Below are positions 9,801-19,630 of a stretch of DNA of 64,000 nt, piece by piece; positions within the stretch are counted from its first letter, which is position 1; every line of letters starts with the position of its first letter. A model generated the notes under the pieces. That model searched no databases. It worked only from the letters and a program-made list of their open reading frames with translations, and had not been told where the DNA came from. The DNA is taken from assembly GCA_037783545.1 (NCBI GenBank), contig JBBELK010000093.1:1736001-1800000 (forward strand), read 5' to 3'. The position numbers were made by a program, and so were the translations under genes. The DNA comes from Henricia sp. BOLD:AAB3569. Lineage: Eukaryota; Echinodermata; Asteroidea; Spinulosida; Echinasteridae.

Positions 9801-12800
9801 ACTTGAGTCTTGCAAAGAGGGTGATGACCACTTTTTCTATAACGACAATGAGTACGAAGAGACCACACTGGCCGAACCACGCCTCACACGTAGGTGGATT
9901 GCCATATTCGCCAAAATACAAAGTCTTGCAGTTACAGAGTTTGACTACACATTGTGATATCTTCACGCTAATGTAGATGAAAAACAGGCCAAAGGTGGAA
10001 TCCAGAAGGAAGTAGACAATGTACCTGGAATGTCAAAGGGAAAACAAATTTAAAATGATGAAAATTAACAGAAAAGTAGACAGTAAAACGATAGATGTGA
10101 TAGATACAGTGGTAGAAATGTAGACGCTTCAGAACCAACTTAGTGCAATAAGTTTTGGGACAGAATGATGAATGCATAGTTCCGATTTTGCCCAGTTAAC
10201 CCCGCCCCCTTGGATATTGTTGCTGTAGCTCACACGCTACCGTCAAAATGGCGACACACAACGCACAAAGCAATAGGACTTTTAACGGAAAGCACAGATT
10301 CATTGGAGAAAACTCAAAGGTATTCATATTTCAGGGTCGACAGTTATCTTAGAACAAACCTAGTAAAGGGCCAGTAATACAGGGATGTCATATCATGACA
10401 TACGTGCTTTCGTACGTTTGAACAACGAAACGACCGGCCTTGAAACCAAAAATTCACCCGGATCATCGCATACAACACTGTACAAATTGTATGGGGCAGA
10501 ACATCGCGTGATGTTGTTGTGAGACAGTGCACTTTGACCTATGTGGGTGATATCTGCTAGCTCTGTTGTGATTGGTCGGCGGGTTCGGTTGATTGACAGG
10601 TCGGAACTATGCATTGTCTTTGATACAAATTGATATATATTGGATTTAGGCTTGGACGATTCCACGCCAGAGTTGAGTAAAAATAAATCCACTTTGCAAA
10701 TCGGAGTCGCGATTCCGGATTTTGGAGGAATCCGTTCCTAGTAGGAATTTATTCCCTTTCATCTAGATTTGATTCAACCAAATGATAGCTTGCCGATTCT
10801 GGAAATTACCTAGCAATTCCAAAGCCAACATACTTGACTTCTACAAGAGTATTCATCAGCCTCTTATAATTTCCACATTATTAGGAACATGCGTGTCACA
10901 GGCCAGCATCATTTCAAGGACATCTAGTGCCACTCGGTGCCAATAATTGGGTTGTCGTCTGCCCAAGATGCAGTACACGCACTTTTAAAAACACGCTCAG
11001 TATGTTTTGCATTTTTCCTGTGAAAACATTGAATCGTGAATTTTTTGGGGGGAATTGGAGTATACTCCGAAAATAATGGAGTCGTCCAAGCCTAGTTGGA
11101 TTTGGAAGATTAAAAAAAGAAGTACAGTAAACTCTCGCTATAACACCCCCTGATATAAAGCTCCTCCTGATATAAAGGTCTTTTTTAAAAGTCCCGGCTA
11201 TCATTCTTTTCATTGTTTATACACTGGTTATAGCGCTCTCTGGATATAAAGCTCTGATTAGTTCGGTCCCTTCAAGAGTGCAATAATGAGAGTTTACTGT
11301 AGTCCATTTTTGGTCACAAACCCTTAGTACTCACCATATGCACGGATCTCCACTGGAAAGCTCAGCCGACAGGAACACATTAGCAATGTGGATGACGCCT
11401 GCTCCCAAAGCTTGCTTGGATGTGTCATAAAACCTGTCAGACCAAGAAAACAAATCAAACAAATCAAACCTCGTCCAAAGTCAAACCTTGATAATGAGAG
11501 CAATGTTAAAATTGTTCATACAGCATTCTGCTTATAACAGACATTTTAGGTCCTAATTCCTTTTTTTATTCTTGATAATACAAAGTTCCTGTTATAACAA
11601 GGTAATCTAAAAAGCCACAGGGACCCCTTATTCATAAAGTTTGATTGCATGTATAGTGAATCCTAAAAAAAACAAGACAAAAGATAAAACTTTTTACAGA
11701 TTCGTGGAATAAGAGTGTAACGTATCTAAGGAAGAATGTTGGTAAACTAGCCTGAAGAAATTTTAGCTACATAGATGCATCAATGCTTCAGAAAACCTTG
11801 AAAATCTATATATGGATTTTGTGTACAAGTGAATAGAAAAAAAGTCCCGTGCACAGTACTTTTTCAGAAAACCACCTTCGGTTGTCAATTTTCAGCATGA
11901 AATACCATTTTGGACGGAAATAAATTATGTGGTATTTGTTACCATTGCTATGAACACTTTGAGTAAGGTTTTTCTTGTCAACTCATGAAAAACAAAATTG
12001 GGTCATTGCAAATGATACAAACAAAATTGGGTCATTGCAAATGAAATTAACTAGGTTAATTACATTACTTTGCTCAGTTGCAAAAGTTTGGTTCTTAGGA
12101 AAAATCTGAAATAACATTTCGACTCATAGTGTATGAAAAGACCACAAGGAGAAGAAATGAGGACAGAAAGGGATGGACAACAGAGTTGAAAACAAGCAGG
12201 CAGGAAAAGGACAAAATAAAGGCGGGGACGCTGAGGGAGGATGGAAACGTTTTAAAATAATTTCCCTCTTGGATGTTGAAACCATGTGACTAAGATCACA
12301 TGTACCACGTGCATTTAAAATTATGACACTGCAGATCCGATGAAGCCACTCTAAAACCTCCTTATGTCTCTGGTGAGTCTTTTCCACGGTAAAGGGGGCA
12401 TTTTTGGCAACACAGACCATATTTTCCAGAAAAACCTTTGTCTGGTCTCAAAATAAAAATAATAAGTTTCAGTTGTTCTGAAGAGATAACTTAGGCCAAA
12501 AAAGGGTTACAAATAGTGCAACAAAACCCTGTGTACAAATTTCCAATATATGCTTGTAATTGGGACGGCCTAAAATGTAACACAAATGGAAATTTGTACA
12601 CAAGGTTTTTAGAAAGGCATGTTGTCACACTATTTGTAACCTTTTTTGGGCCTAATTTATCTCTTCAGAACAACTTAAACTTATTTCTTTTATTTTGAGA
12701 CCAGACAAAGGTATTTCCTCAAAAATATGGTCTGTGTTGCCAAAATGCCCCCTTTACTGTGGAAAGACCCTGTTACAAATGAGTACAAAGTGTAAAGCCG

Positions 12801-13305
12801 GCATCCACAGAAAAATATTGATTTTAAGAGCAAATTTACATGTAGATTTCCAAAATATAATTATTACATGTAGGTAAACTTATTGACACAGGTGTACGTA
12901 TATGTTTCGCCTCAAAGAGGTACAGTATGTATTGATATGTAACATTACATATGTTGTTCACAGTGGGGTGTTATGGCCGAGCGGTCTAGCGCGTTGAACT
13001 CAAGTTCCTGTGCCAGTACTAGAATGTGGGTTCGATTCCGGGCCGTGACACTTGTGCTCTTGAGCAAGGCACTTAATCACACTTGTTCCGTCCTTCGGAA
13101 GGGATGTAAAGCCGTTGGTCCAGTGTGTTACATGTAACGCACTTTAAAGATCCCAGAGCATTCTTTCGTGAAGAGCAAGGGGAGGGATTCCCCGGTGTCT
13201 CTGGCCGTTTCTAATTCAACTTAGAAGTTGATAGTTATTCGAATATCTATGTTAATTGATCCCATTCCTGTAATTGGCGGTTCTTCCGCTGTTGGATGTG
13301 GTGAA

Positions 13306-13336
<31 letters not shown>

Positions 13337-15354
13337 ATCATACCAGATTGTCCACGACCGTCTTGTATCTTTCGGTTCTCTCAATCGCTTTACTGCAATG
13401 AAAGAAAATCAAATGAACACAAATTATCATTACTTTACTTATCACTGGGAACTCTTCACATGATTTTTGGTAAATAAATACCATACACCCTCGCCACTAA
13501 TTCTTCATAATATGACATGATAACACCCCAGAAAGTGTAAATATGGTGAGGAAACATGAATTTAGCAGTGAGAAAATTTCAAGTTTTCCTTAGAAAACAC
13601 TCGGAATTGTTATGTCATGCTCCATAGACCACTTCCTCCATGGCATGTGCATGGAGTCTTATCAACTGGTGAGGATGTATGGTATTTATTCCTGATTTGT
13701 TTTTAAAGGCACAGGCTCGTCAGCAATGCGCGCGCGCCAAATACGTGCCACGAAATACGCAGCTCCGTGCCTTTGCTATGGAGCTGTGTATTTCGTGGCA
13801 CGAATTTGGCGCGCGCGCGCATTGCTGACAAGCCTGTGCCTTTAAAGCCACCTTCAGGTTGACCTGTTAATCTCTTCCCCCGCAACAGAACACTCGACAT
13901 CAAGCTAAAAAGTAACGATCACTGTTCACAAAACTGAACAAATCGTCTATCACTGAACAAGCGGCAACTCGACACCAAATAATTGCAAATATGCTGAGCT
14001 CGATGTGACGAGGATTCCATGTCATGATTTTCTCGCACACCAAAGAAAAAGAAATGCATAGTTTTCTTTCATTTAAGTTTGTTGCTACTGTAAAAGTTTA
14101 ACTTGTTCTACTCTTGCAATTTTTTTTCCCCGGTATTTTATTTCGATTGTCTTAAAGGAGCGTGACCAGACTTTCTGGAAAATAGTTTTCGATGTAACTT
14201 ACCAATATTATCAAGTAACTCCCATACACACCTCCCATGTCCCAAAAACCCGAAAACATTCGCAATTTCCAGTAAAAAATTGAACAAAACTATCGAGTAT
14301 GCTTTCAGCGGATAAACGTTGATACTGGAAAATTAGTTTACAAATAATCGGTGGATTTTCGACGATATCCTCGGAAATATGCGGCCTAGAAGCGCGGGAG
14401 TTTCAGTTTCGTAATCAGAAAAATATAACGGATGTTATGATATAAAAATCTCATGACCCATAAGGTAAGTCCCGGGGAGTTATGGGTAAAAAAAAGTGAT
14501 CTGGTCACACTCCTTTAATGTCGTCAGAGCTACAAACAGGTATCAAAACTAATTTGATGCCAACGGGCATAACTCTTGCACAGCTTGTTCCTAAAACGCT
14601 AGGTGACGACAGTTCTGTGTCATCGCAAGGAAAACCTAAGGGCGGCTTTAATCTCTTTCGCAGTAGTTAATCCACCAAATTCAAGTCCAGCTCATCGCGT
14701 TCAAGTCTTCTTCGGACCGAGTCTAACTCTGAAGCGTGCCTCCCACTGTGTGATTTTTGCCATGAATTTCCAACGATTAGGTCCGATTTGGTGAGATTAC
14801 CAGAGACTGTCTATAGACTCTATACAATCGCACCAAATCGTACCTAATTGTTGGAAATTCGTGGCAAATATCGCACAGTGGGAGGCCCGCTTATTAGTTG
14901 CATGTATACTGATGAGCTTGCTGAAGTTGCTGGAAATAAACTGTAATTTTAAACTAATAAAAAAGCAAAATTCCAAAGAATCATTTTGAAAGTAAATTTG
15001 AAAGAATGATGTAGGGTTGTGCCACTTTTTTGGATATTAAAATACTTGATTGATAATGAAATATTTAAAGTAATTAGAAGTGGGGAAAAAAATTGAAGAT
15101 TTTCTCAGAAAACACTTGGCAAATTCTCAGCCAGTCTCATCATATGTTTTGTGCACAAGGACTGAATCCTATGATTGCCAACTTGATGAACACAATTTTT
15201 TTCTTCAACAAAACTCACAAATCAAACTACTAAACGCCAGGACAGCCAGGATGGCCTGCGTGATCATCCCAAATTGATCGGTGAGTGCGTCTTGGGCGCA
15301 GTGCACGGGAGGACCCGTCGCGTTCAGCCGCGGGCTTGTCTTGTTGTGTGCCAT
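6644..15354 (-). CDS. STIMATE: STIMATE/TMEM110, ER calcium-entry regulator (complete, six exons)
   Basis: Minus-strand exons 15354-15219, 13392-13344, 11433-11335, 10024-9790, 8370-8287 and 6889-6644 join in consistent phase to 849 nt, 282 aa (the human protein is about 294). STIMATE is a multi-pass ER membrane protein at ER-plasma membrane junctions that promotes the STIM1 conformational switch in store-operated calcium entry. Family blocks seen in order: ITQAILAVLAFSSLILKR (TM1), LREPK..RRSWTIWFYDTSKQ, ALGAGVIHIANVFLS (TM2), the YIVYFLLDSTFGLFFIYISV span (TM3), FGEYGNPP.CEAWFGQCGL, FVLIVVIEKVVITLF (TM4), VEVIIVMLLIPFILN (TM5), MFWVVDDFLMRK and an acidic SESEVLLSPDED tail. The start at 15354 (MAHNKTSPRLNATG) was chosen because it gives a human-like short N-terminus; an in-frame ATG at 15474 would add 40 unrelated residues. 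The gene is divergent from SFMBT. Confidence 0.95.
6929..7047 (-). mobile_element. Fragment of GAAGCTT-ended MITE
   Basis: tataaaatgaagtttttgcggataccgtg and a tgcgtc...gcaaactg core match one end of the composite element at 62503-62760. The rest is missing. It lies in STIMATE intron 5. Confidence 0.5.
7050..7812 (+). mobile_element. Tc1-like DNA transposon relic with long TIRs
   Basis: TIRs of about 110 bp (7050-7158 and 7704-7812, AACTGGGCTCAAAAAGAAAC) are nearly identical and flanked by TA. Only the C-terminal end of a DDE transposase remains, around 7318-7530: SPDLNP, then DELGRRVSAR, ALQEEWNNLPQ and a C-terminal SMRSRCTECFQAHGGHTHY. An in-frame stop sits shortly after SPDLNPTIQL. The catalytic N-terminal half is deleted. 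It lies in STIMATE intron 5. Confidence 0.85.
8060..8260 (+). mobile_element. Tigger-like non-autonomous element
   Basis: gtgaaacctgctattaaggcc near 8071, several 'ggccacct / aggccgcc' repeats and the end cccgagggtggc...aagtttcactgca form weak inverted ends. This is typical of pogo/Tigger-derived MITEs. No coding remains. Confidence 0.45.
8287..8370 (-). CDS. STIMATE: STIMATE exon 5 (TM5)
   Basis: 84 nt, phase 0 to phase 0, encoding VARTLLSPIHNPYVEVIIVM and LLIPFILN. It corresponds to the KVALLNPIENP...IVMLIVPFFVN segment of the human protein. Confidence 0.93.
8401..8752 (-). repeat. tRNA-derived SINE, near full length
   Basis: On the minus strand: a tRNA-like head (ggccgagtggttagggccattg, B box gggttcgaatcc), body blocks as in the 2230 copy, and an (aat)n tail. 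It is the most complete copy of this family in the window and lies in STIMATE intron 4. Confidence 0.88.
8753..9789. other. STIMATE intron 4, mostly unassigned, with one dispersed repeat
   Basis: 9028-9186 (cacttggacctggagga through tattttag) recurs at 43880-44040 with the same gttgatcagtgccttgttatcc core. The rest shows no recognised family or coding signal. Confidence 0.45.
9790..10024 (-). CDS. STIMATE: STIMATE exon 4 (TM3-TM4)
   Basis: 235 nt encoding YIVYFLLDSTFGLFFIYISV, the FGEYGNPP loop with conserved cysteines, and FVLIVVIEKVVITLF. Acceptor attccag, donor gtgagttt, ends in phase 0. Confidence 0.95.
10172..10615 (-). mobile_element. Element ATGCATAGTTCCGA with promoter-like motifs, copy 1
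   Basis: Inverted ends ATGCATAGTTCCGA and TCGGAACTATGCAT. It contains a GC box (ccccgccccc), a YY1-like caaaatggcgac and an inverted CCAAT box (gattggtcgg). Other copies are at 30621-31072 and 30240-30569, with partial copies at 18046-18250 and 52810-53104. Confidence 0.75.
10647..11094. mobile_element. hAT-like non-autonomous element, copy 1
   Basis: Ends TAGGCTTGGACGATTCCA and its inverse (ggagtcgtccaagccta). The 8 bp flanks attggatt and gttggatt differ at one base, consistent with an 8 bp hAT-type target duplication. A better copy is at 29322-29903. It lies in STIMATE intron 3. Confidence 0.75.
11123..11303. mobile_element. MITE ACAGTAAACTCTCG, copy 1
   Basis: Ends acagtaaactctcgctat and (inverse) aatgagagtttactgt, with repeated gatataaagctc blocks inside. 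A related inverted copy is at 25175-25300. Confidence 0.65.
11335..11433 (-). CDS. STIMATE: STIMATE exon 3 (TM2)
   Basis: 99 nt encoding FYDTSKQALGAGVIHIANVF and LSAELSSGDPCI. The D-T-S-K-Q-A motif is diagnostic for the family. Donor is gtgagtac. Confidence 0.95.
11540..11648 (-). mobile_element. pogo/Tigger-type fragment
   Basis: The reverse complement matches the 4701 element (aataaggggtccctg, ttaccttgttataacaggaac). It lies in STIMATE intron 2. Confidence 0.5.
11672..12050 (-). mobile_element. Abundant MITE family AGGCCCATTG (R1), minus copy
   Basis: It carries the same sequence as the complete copy at 47681-48048, inverted: gaagaatgttggtaaactagcctgaagaaa, the cagtgcatca/tagatgcatc block, cacgtg-free 'gtcccgtgcac' and ttgggtcattgcaaatga. 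It lies in STIMATE intron 2. Confidence 0.75.
12372..12770. mobile_element. Long foldback element, copy 1
   Basis: Two arms of about 170-190 bp (about 12375-12545 and 12588-12770) are inverted copies, separated by a loop of about 40 bp. The arm starts tcttttccacggtaaagggggc and includes ctttgtctggtctcaaaataaaa. A related foldback is at 32076-32507. Confidence 0.8.
12965..13215 (+). repeat. tRNA-Leu-derived SINE
   Basis: The head ggccgagcggtctagcgcgttgaactcaagttcctg followed by gtgggttcgattccg resembles tRNA-Leu with a CAA anticodon loop. It is followed by the shared SINE body (gagcaaggcacttaatcac, ccttcggaagggatg). It is too diverged in its acceptor stem to be called a tRNA gene. Confidence 0.8.
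13303..13338. repeat. (AAAT)n microsatellite
   Basis: About nine aaat units, ending a few bases from the STIMATE exon 2 donor (13343, minus strand). Confidence 0.9.
13344..13392 (-). CDS. STIMATE: STIMATE exon 2
   Basis: 49 nt between a cattgcag acceptor and gtatga donor. It encodes LKRLREPKDTRRSWTIW when joined, matching the cytosolic LKRFREPK...PWRIWF segment of vertebrate STIMATE. The exact phase fit on both sides supports this small exon. Confidence 0.92.
13703..13845. mobile_element. Hairpin MITE AGGCACAGGCTCG, copy 2, TTAA-flanked
   Basis: A 135-bp near-perfect foldback (aggcacaggctcgtcagcaatg and its inverse) with TTAA at both ends (13703-13706, 13842-13845) and alternating cgcgcg at both shoulders. 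It lies in STIMATE intron 1. Confidence 0.82.
14156..14514. mobile_element. MITE AGGAGCGTGACCAGA, TTAA-flanked
   Basis: TIRs AGGAGCGTGACCAGA and TCTGGTCACACTCCT lie inside TTAA at 14152-14155 and 14515-14518. The interior is 359 bp with no coding content. It lies in STIMATE intron 1. Confidence 0.8.
14735..14887. mobile_element. Foldback MITE GCCTCCCACTGTG
   Basis: gcctcccactgtgtgattt at 14738 is the inverse of the segment ending cgcacagtgggaggc. The arms continue through ccatgaatttccaac / gttggaaattcgtgg. It lies in STIMATE intron 1. Confidence 0.75.
15219..15354 (-). CDS. STIMATE: STIMATE exon 1 (start codon, TM1)
   Basis: ATG at 15354-15352. It encodes the luminal-side N-terminus with a possible glycosylation sequon (NATG), the family-like CAQDALTDQFG and the first membrane span. 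The donor gtgagttt lies just below 15219, and the exon ends in phase 1. Confidence 0.88.
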
Positions 15355-15474
15355 TCCGCTTGCATCGTGCGATTCGTGTCCTTCGAAATTTGGCGACGAA
15401 GACGGGAAACATTGCACCAGATTGACCAGAAATGGAAAAAGTAGCCCAATGGAATATACCACATAAATTGACAT

Positions 15475-15500
15475 ATCGCGTCACGTGCTTGGGATACTCC
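15475..15500 (-). promoter_or_regulatory. Candidate STIMATE promoter E-box
   Basis: GTCACGTG at 15480-15487, about 125 bp upstream of the chosen ATG, is a canonical CACGTG E-box as bound by USF/TFE-type factors. No TATA box was seen. Assignment as a promoter is by position only. Confidence 0.3.
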
Positions 15501-16236
15501 GCAGTTGTGTACTAAATATTTATCAGAAGGTTTTCTGTCGAGAAACATATTTTTCCCGAATCGCGAAACTGCAAAATGTTTTTACGTACACATGCATTTT
15601 TATGTGATGTCGTGCGCGTGCACGTCATGTTTCCGGAACGAAAGATGTACATGTACATGTGTCAAAGTTCACATTAGACCACGTGGTAATGATGATTTGC
15701 ATTTTAGGAATCGTGGCCAAACAACGACGGCCAAGGCTTCATAAATATTCATTAAACAAGTGTTGACTCTGCATCGGTACATCGCATGCAGTGCTGCAAA
15801 AAGGATTGGCTAAAAGCAGGGGTAAAATAGCAATTTTTATCAAGATATGTGATGCCCACTAACACTTCCGACAAGGATGTAAAACTAACGTACTTCCAAC
15901 TGGTAATGTCAATCACTTCTTGACAAGAAAACTACGAATCAGAATGAGAATATTTTTGTGTCTCATCCTTTTTCGCAACGCAACTCCACCTACCATTATG
16001 TTAATTAGGGTTCGTCGACTCTAATAATTTATAGGTAACTATATGCATAGTAAAAATTGATATTACCCCAATATTAGTTTAATTGAAAGACTGTGAAATG
16101 GCTACAGCTTTTACTAAAAATATATTACGTTGACTGTGATTTTTTTCTGTTCAATTACAATTAATATTGGTGCAAAGTAAGGGCAAATACTTACAACAGC
16201 TCAACACGGAGTTAGAAATTACCTTGTAATAATGGA

Positions 16237-16294
16237 CACTTCCGCACATGCGCAGTTTACTTTACCAGGTGCCATTTTGCCGATTTGGATGGAG
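16237..16294 (+). promoter_or_regulatory. Candidate SFMBT promoter and 5' UTR exon
   Basis: Within 58 bp lie an ETS/GABP site (CACTTCCG, 16237-16244), an NRF1-like CGCACATGCGCA (16243-16254) and a YY1-like GCCATTTTG (16271-16279), then GGATGGAG followed by a consensus donor gtgagt at 16295. This is the layout of a TATA-less housekeeping promoter whose short first exon is non-coding. If correct, the first SFMBT intron is about 6.2 kb and the promoter is about 0.9 kb from the divergent STIMATE start. Confidence 0.45.
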
Positions 16295-16300
16295 GTGAGT

Positions 16301-17420
16301 CGTTGCCAAACATTAAAAAATCGCCAAAAAGCACCACGAAAAGCAAACATTGTGAGGTAAGAGTTAAATTGCGCAAGTGTTTGACATTTATACAATGTAT
16401 TGGTAATATTTTCTTAGCTTTTTCTGCAGTTTTTGTTGTTTTTTTGCGGCCCTAATGCTTCCCTTTTCTCGGTTCGAAGAAGTTGTTTTTCTCGCCAGCT
16501 AGCTCACGCAGCCTGTACATGATTGTAGGCTAGGCGGTAGGCGTTCTACGTCACACGTCACACTGTTCAAAGTGGTTTACTGACTTATTACGTATGCAGA
16601 AAATGGTCCATAGACAAATCTTGTCGAAACATGACTGCGATTTCGTTAGAAAACTACTTTAGAAATGAATGTTTGTGCGAAACTTCTAATAATTATTTGT
16701 CTTATTACCTTTTGGCACATTTTAATTCCAAGAATTCGAAATATGAGTGCAATAATACCTACTTTTTTTTTAGTCAGCACACAAAATGCATCATGCTTTT
16801 TTACTATTTCCATATTTTAGAAAAGAAATTAAAAATTGTTCTTCAGCATTTCAGCAAACGTTAAGATATTTTTACTATCTTGCGAGGTGGTGATGTGACT
16901 TTCACCCGGTGTCTTATTTTGGTTTAGGCAGGAAACAAACCTTTAGTATTTTGTTTTAGTTTTAATTTAGATTTATTACAAAAAAAAACATTAATTACAA
17001 AAATGCAGTAGGCGCCCCCCTATCACCAAACTATTAATTATTTCATTATAAAAAAGGAGAAAAAATGAAAAAGTGGATAAAAATACACAAATTTAATGGA
17101 AATTCATTTTCAGGTTCACATTAAGAATGATGTGTCAATTTTCTGGGGAAAACTTTGCTTACACACATTACACAAAATTGAAATCTCTTGTCTCTCCCAA
17201 AATGTATACTCTGGGGAAACACTGAAATATCTTTAAGTTTATTAAAAAGATCTCCCACCCGAGTTTCATTCTAACAACTAAGACATCTACAACACCACTG
17301 CACTTTATTTTTTCATTCATCATAACATATTTTTTCCTTTCACCTACAAATTTAGAGTGAAAATAAAAATCAAAAAGATAAAAATGACCTATGAAAATTC
17401 TCAGTATTTTGTTCGTATAC
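16301..17420. other. Unassigned AT-rich sequence, probable SFMBT intron
   Basis: Very AT-rich with frequent stops in all frames. No recognised repeat or coding signal. Confidence 0.35.
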
Positions 17421-17799
17421 ATTGAACAAAGTTTTGAATAAAATTACCTATCCTGGAATCAACAGATAATGTATTTTGAAAATATACTTCCCACTTGCAC
17501 TTTTGTCGCAAATGTTGCTTTTCTGTAGAAAAATCACATTTTCTTCTTCAAAAATTGCCTTCAGTTAGTGCACAAGATAACCATTCACGCACGCACACAA
17601 CGCCCTCTGTTGTTGCTTCTTTTGCACGGACCACCCGTGCCGTAATTGTGTGCATTACTTTATGCAGTAATTTTAATATCATTTATTTATCTCAGAAATG
17701 TAACATTTCCGACAGAAGTGCAAGTGGGAAGTACATGTATCTTAGAATTAAATCTGTTGATTCCAGAAGGTAATTTCGTTCAAATCTTTGTTCAATGTA
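17421..17799. mobile_element. Inverted-repeat element, about 100 bp arms
   Basis: The left arm (attgaacaaagttttg...ggaatcaacag...cttcccacttgcact) is inverted at the right (agtgcaagtgggaag...gttgattcc...tttgttcaat). About 170 bp lie between the arms. No coding. Confidence 0.65.
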
Positions 17800-18045
17800 T
17801 ATTTAAAAAAATACCAAATTGTCATTAGACTTGTCACCGTTGTAAATGCTTGGGCATAATGTTCCAAACATCTCTGTGAATTAACCTTGAAAAATGCAAA
17901 AGTGCCAGACTCTGATAAGTAGTATTAAAGCCCCATTACATAATTTGCAGTGACCCAAAATTTTACTTTAATTTTATGAGTTGACAAGAAAAACCTGACT
18001 AAAAGTGTTGATAGCAATGGTACCAAATAAACACAACTACTTTCC

Positions 18046-18250
18046 CCAGCCCTTCGCTCAGTGTTTACTATGGTAACTGTCGACCCTAAAACATAAGTTT
18101 TCTCCAATGATTCTGTGCTTTCCATGCCGAGTCCTGTTGCTTAATTTGTACGTTGTGTCGCCATTTTTTCGTGATGGGTTGTGAGCACATACAGGTGTAG
18201 CAACAATATCTAAGGGGCGCGGTTAACTGGGCAATCTCAGAACTATGCAT
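18046..18250 (+). mobile_element. ATGCATAGTTCCGA element, partial copy
   Basis: ggtaactgtcgaccctaaaacata, a degenerate tgtgtcgccatttttt, ggggcgcggttaactggg and the end aactatgcat match the 3' half of the family. Confidence 0.65.
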
Positions 18251-18499
18251 TGATCAGCACATTCAGACTCAATATTTCCATTAAATTAATGTATTTGTTA
18301 TTATTCTATTTTACAAATATTTATTTTGTTTTAAGATATGAACTTTCACATGTAGACCTGCAACCAATTTCATAAAACTGCAACCAATTTCATTTCAGTA
18401 TACTCGTAGTAACAGGTGTACCGGATTCTGCCACTACGAAGTATACTCATAAAAAATGGGAACGCTCCGTGGGAATGCTCGGCAGTCAACGTGTTAATA

Positions 18500-18710
18500 C
18501 TAAAATTTGCTAAGCACGAAATGGGTTACTAGCCAGAATCGTATGTGATGTGTACAGTATTACGATTGACTGGTTTCCTGCAGTTGTATGTACATGCTAA
18601 GAAGTTGACATACATTTTCGACTGGTAACCTACTTTTGCAAAGTAAATACATTTTGTGCTAAGCACAATTTTGTGCTGAACATATTTATGAAAATAGCCC
18701 CTGCCCTACA
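18500..18710. repeat. 'gctaagcac / aaattggcccc' dispersed repeat
   Basis: A stretch with aagcacgaaatgggttactagcc, gactggtaacc and ttatgaaaatagcccctg. Related units are at 31076-31275, 50011-50301 and 60075-60245. Confidence 0.55.
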
Positions 18711-19430
18711 TGTACTTCATTGACTGTTTGGAAACATGTTTCATTTTGAAGCAGTAAACAAAACAAATTAGAATATTGAATTGAACATCCTCCCTTTTTA
18801 TTTATCCTTTTTATTTTGTATAATTTAATAAATTATACAGATTCATCATGACCATGCCTGCTTGTTTTTTTTTTTGTTTTTTTTATTAATTTGATCATTT
18901 TAAATATTATTTTGAAATAACTCAAGTTGGTAATTTAGTTGTAAAATTCCTTTAATGAGAGTTATTAATTTTTATAAATATAATTTTTTGTTTATTTTTA
19001 AATTAAAAATAAACCAGAAAAATTAAAATTGTTTTTTGGTGTTTTTTTTAATTAATTGTTTTCTTGTTTTACCTGAGTTATTTTTGATAAAATTCCATGA
19101 AAATATTTTAAAATACAAAACATCTTCTGCAACATCTTTGTGTTGGGGTTTTACTGTCCGCATTTAGGAAAATTTGGGATTCTGTGTATGCGGGTCATTC
19201 CATGAAGTTGAGACACTGGGGTCCCTGTTACATACGGTACATGTATATATCCAAGTCGATCTTGATCAAATATTTCTGCACTGAGTGCCCTTCTTTTCCG
19301 GTTATTATTATGAAATTCCAGAAACAACGGTATGACATAACTAAAGAATAATGATAATGACACCACTGTACTACTTGATGCTTTGGGAAAACTCCGGCCC
19401 ATGACTCGGCATAAAGTATAGTGGCTAGTA
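18711..19430. other. Unassigned very AT-rich sequence
   Basis: Includes poly-T rich stretches at 18863-18900 and around 19030. No gene or repeat was recognised. Confidence 0.35.
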
Positions 19431-19630
19431 CGCCATACCAGGTTACATGTACCTCACATAGACTGCCATGAATACATCATCTTTTGTTAGTTGCCTAGGC
19501 AATGGCTCTACACTAAAAAATCACTGAACCATGTCCCTGTGCTTTTGCAATGGTACTTGTTCCAACGGCCATGATGTTTGGAGCCAATTACCATGGGAAC
19601 CCACCTCACACTTCAGCTGTCTATTTATAC
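19431..19630. repeat. Dispersed repeat 'agttgcctaggcaatgg'
   Basis: The segment with gttgcctaggcaatgg, aaaatcactgaaccatgtccc and caatggtacttgtt recurs at 55360-55560 and, inverted, at 40999-41160. Confidence 0.6.

Noticed and set aside
12965-13040. A functional tRNA-Leu(CAA)
   Set aside because: The anticodon arm is good, but it runs straight into the SINE body and the variable/acceptor regions do not fit a tRNA.
15355-15474. STIMATE start at the upstream in-frame ATG (15474)
   Set aside because: The added residues do not resemble any STIMATE N-terminus. The ATG at 15354 gives the expected length. The upstream stretch is more likely 5' UTR, but it is not excluded.
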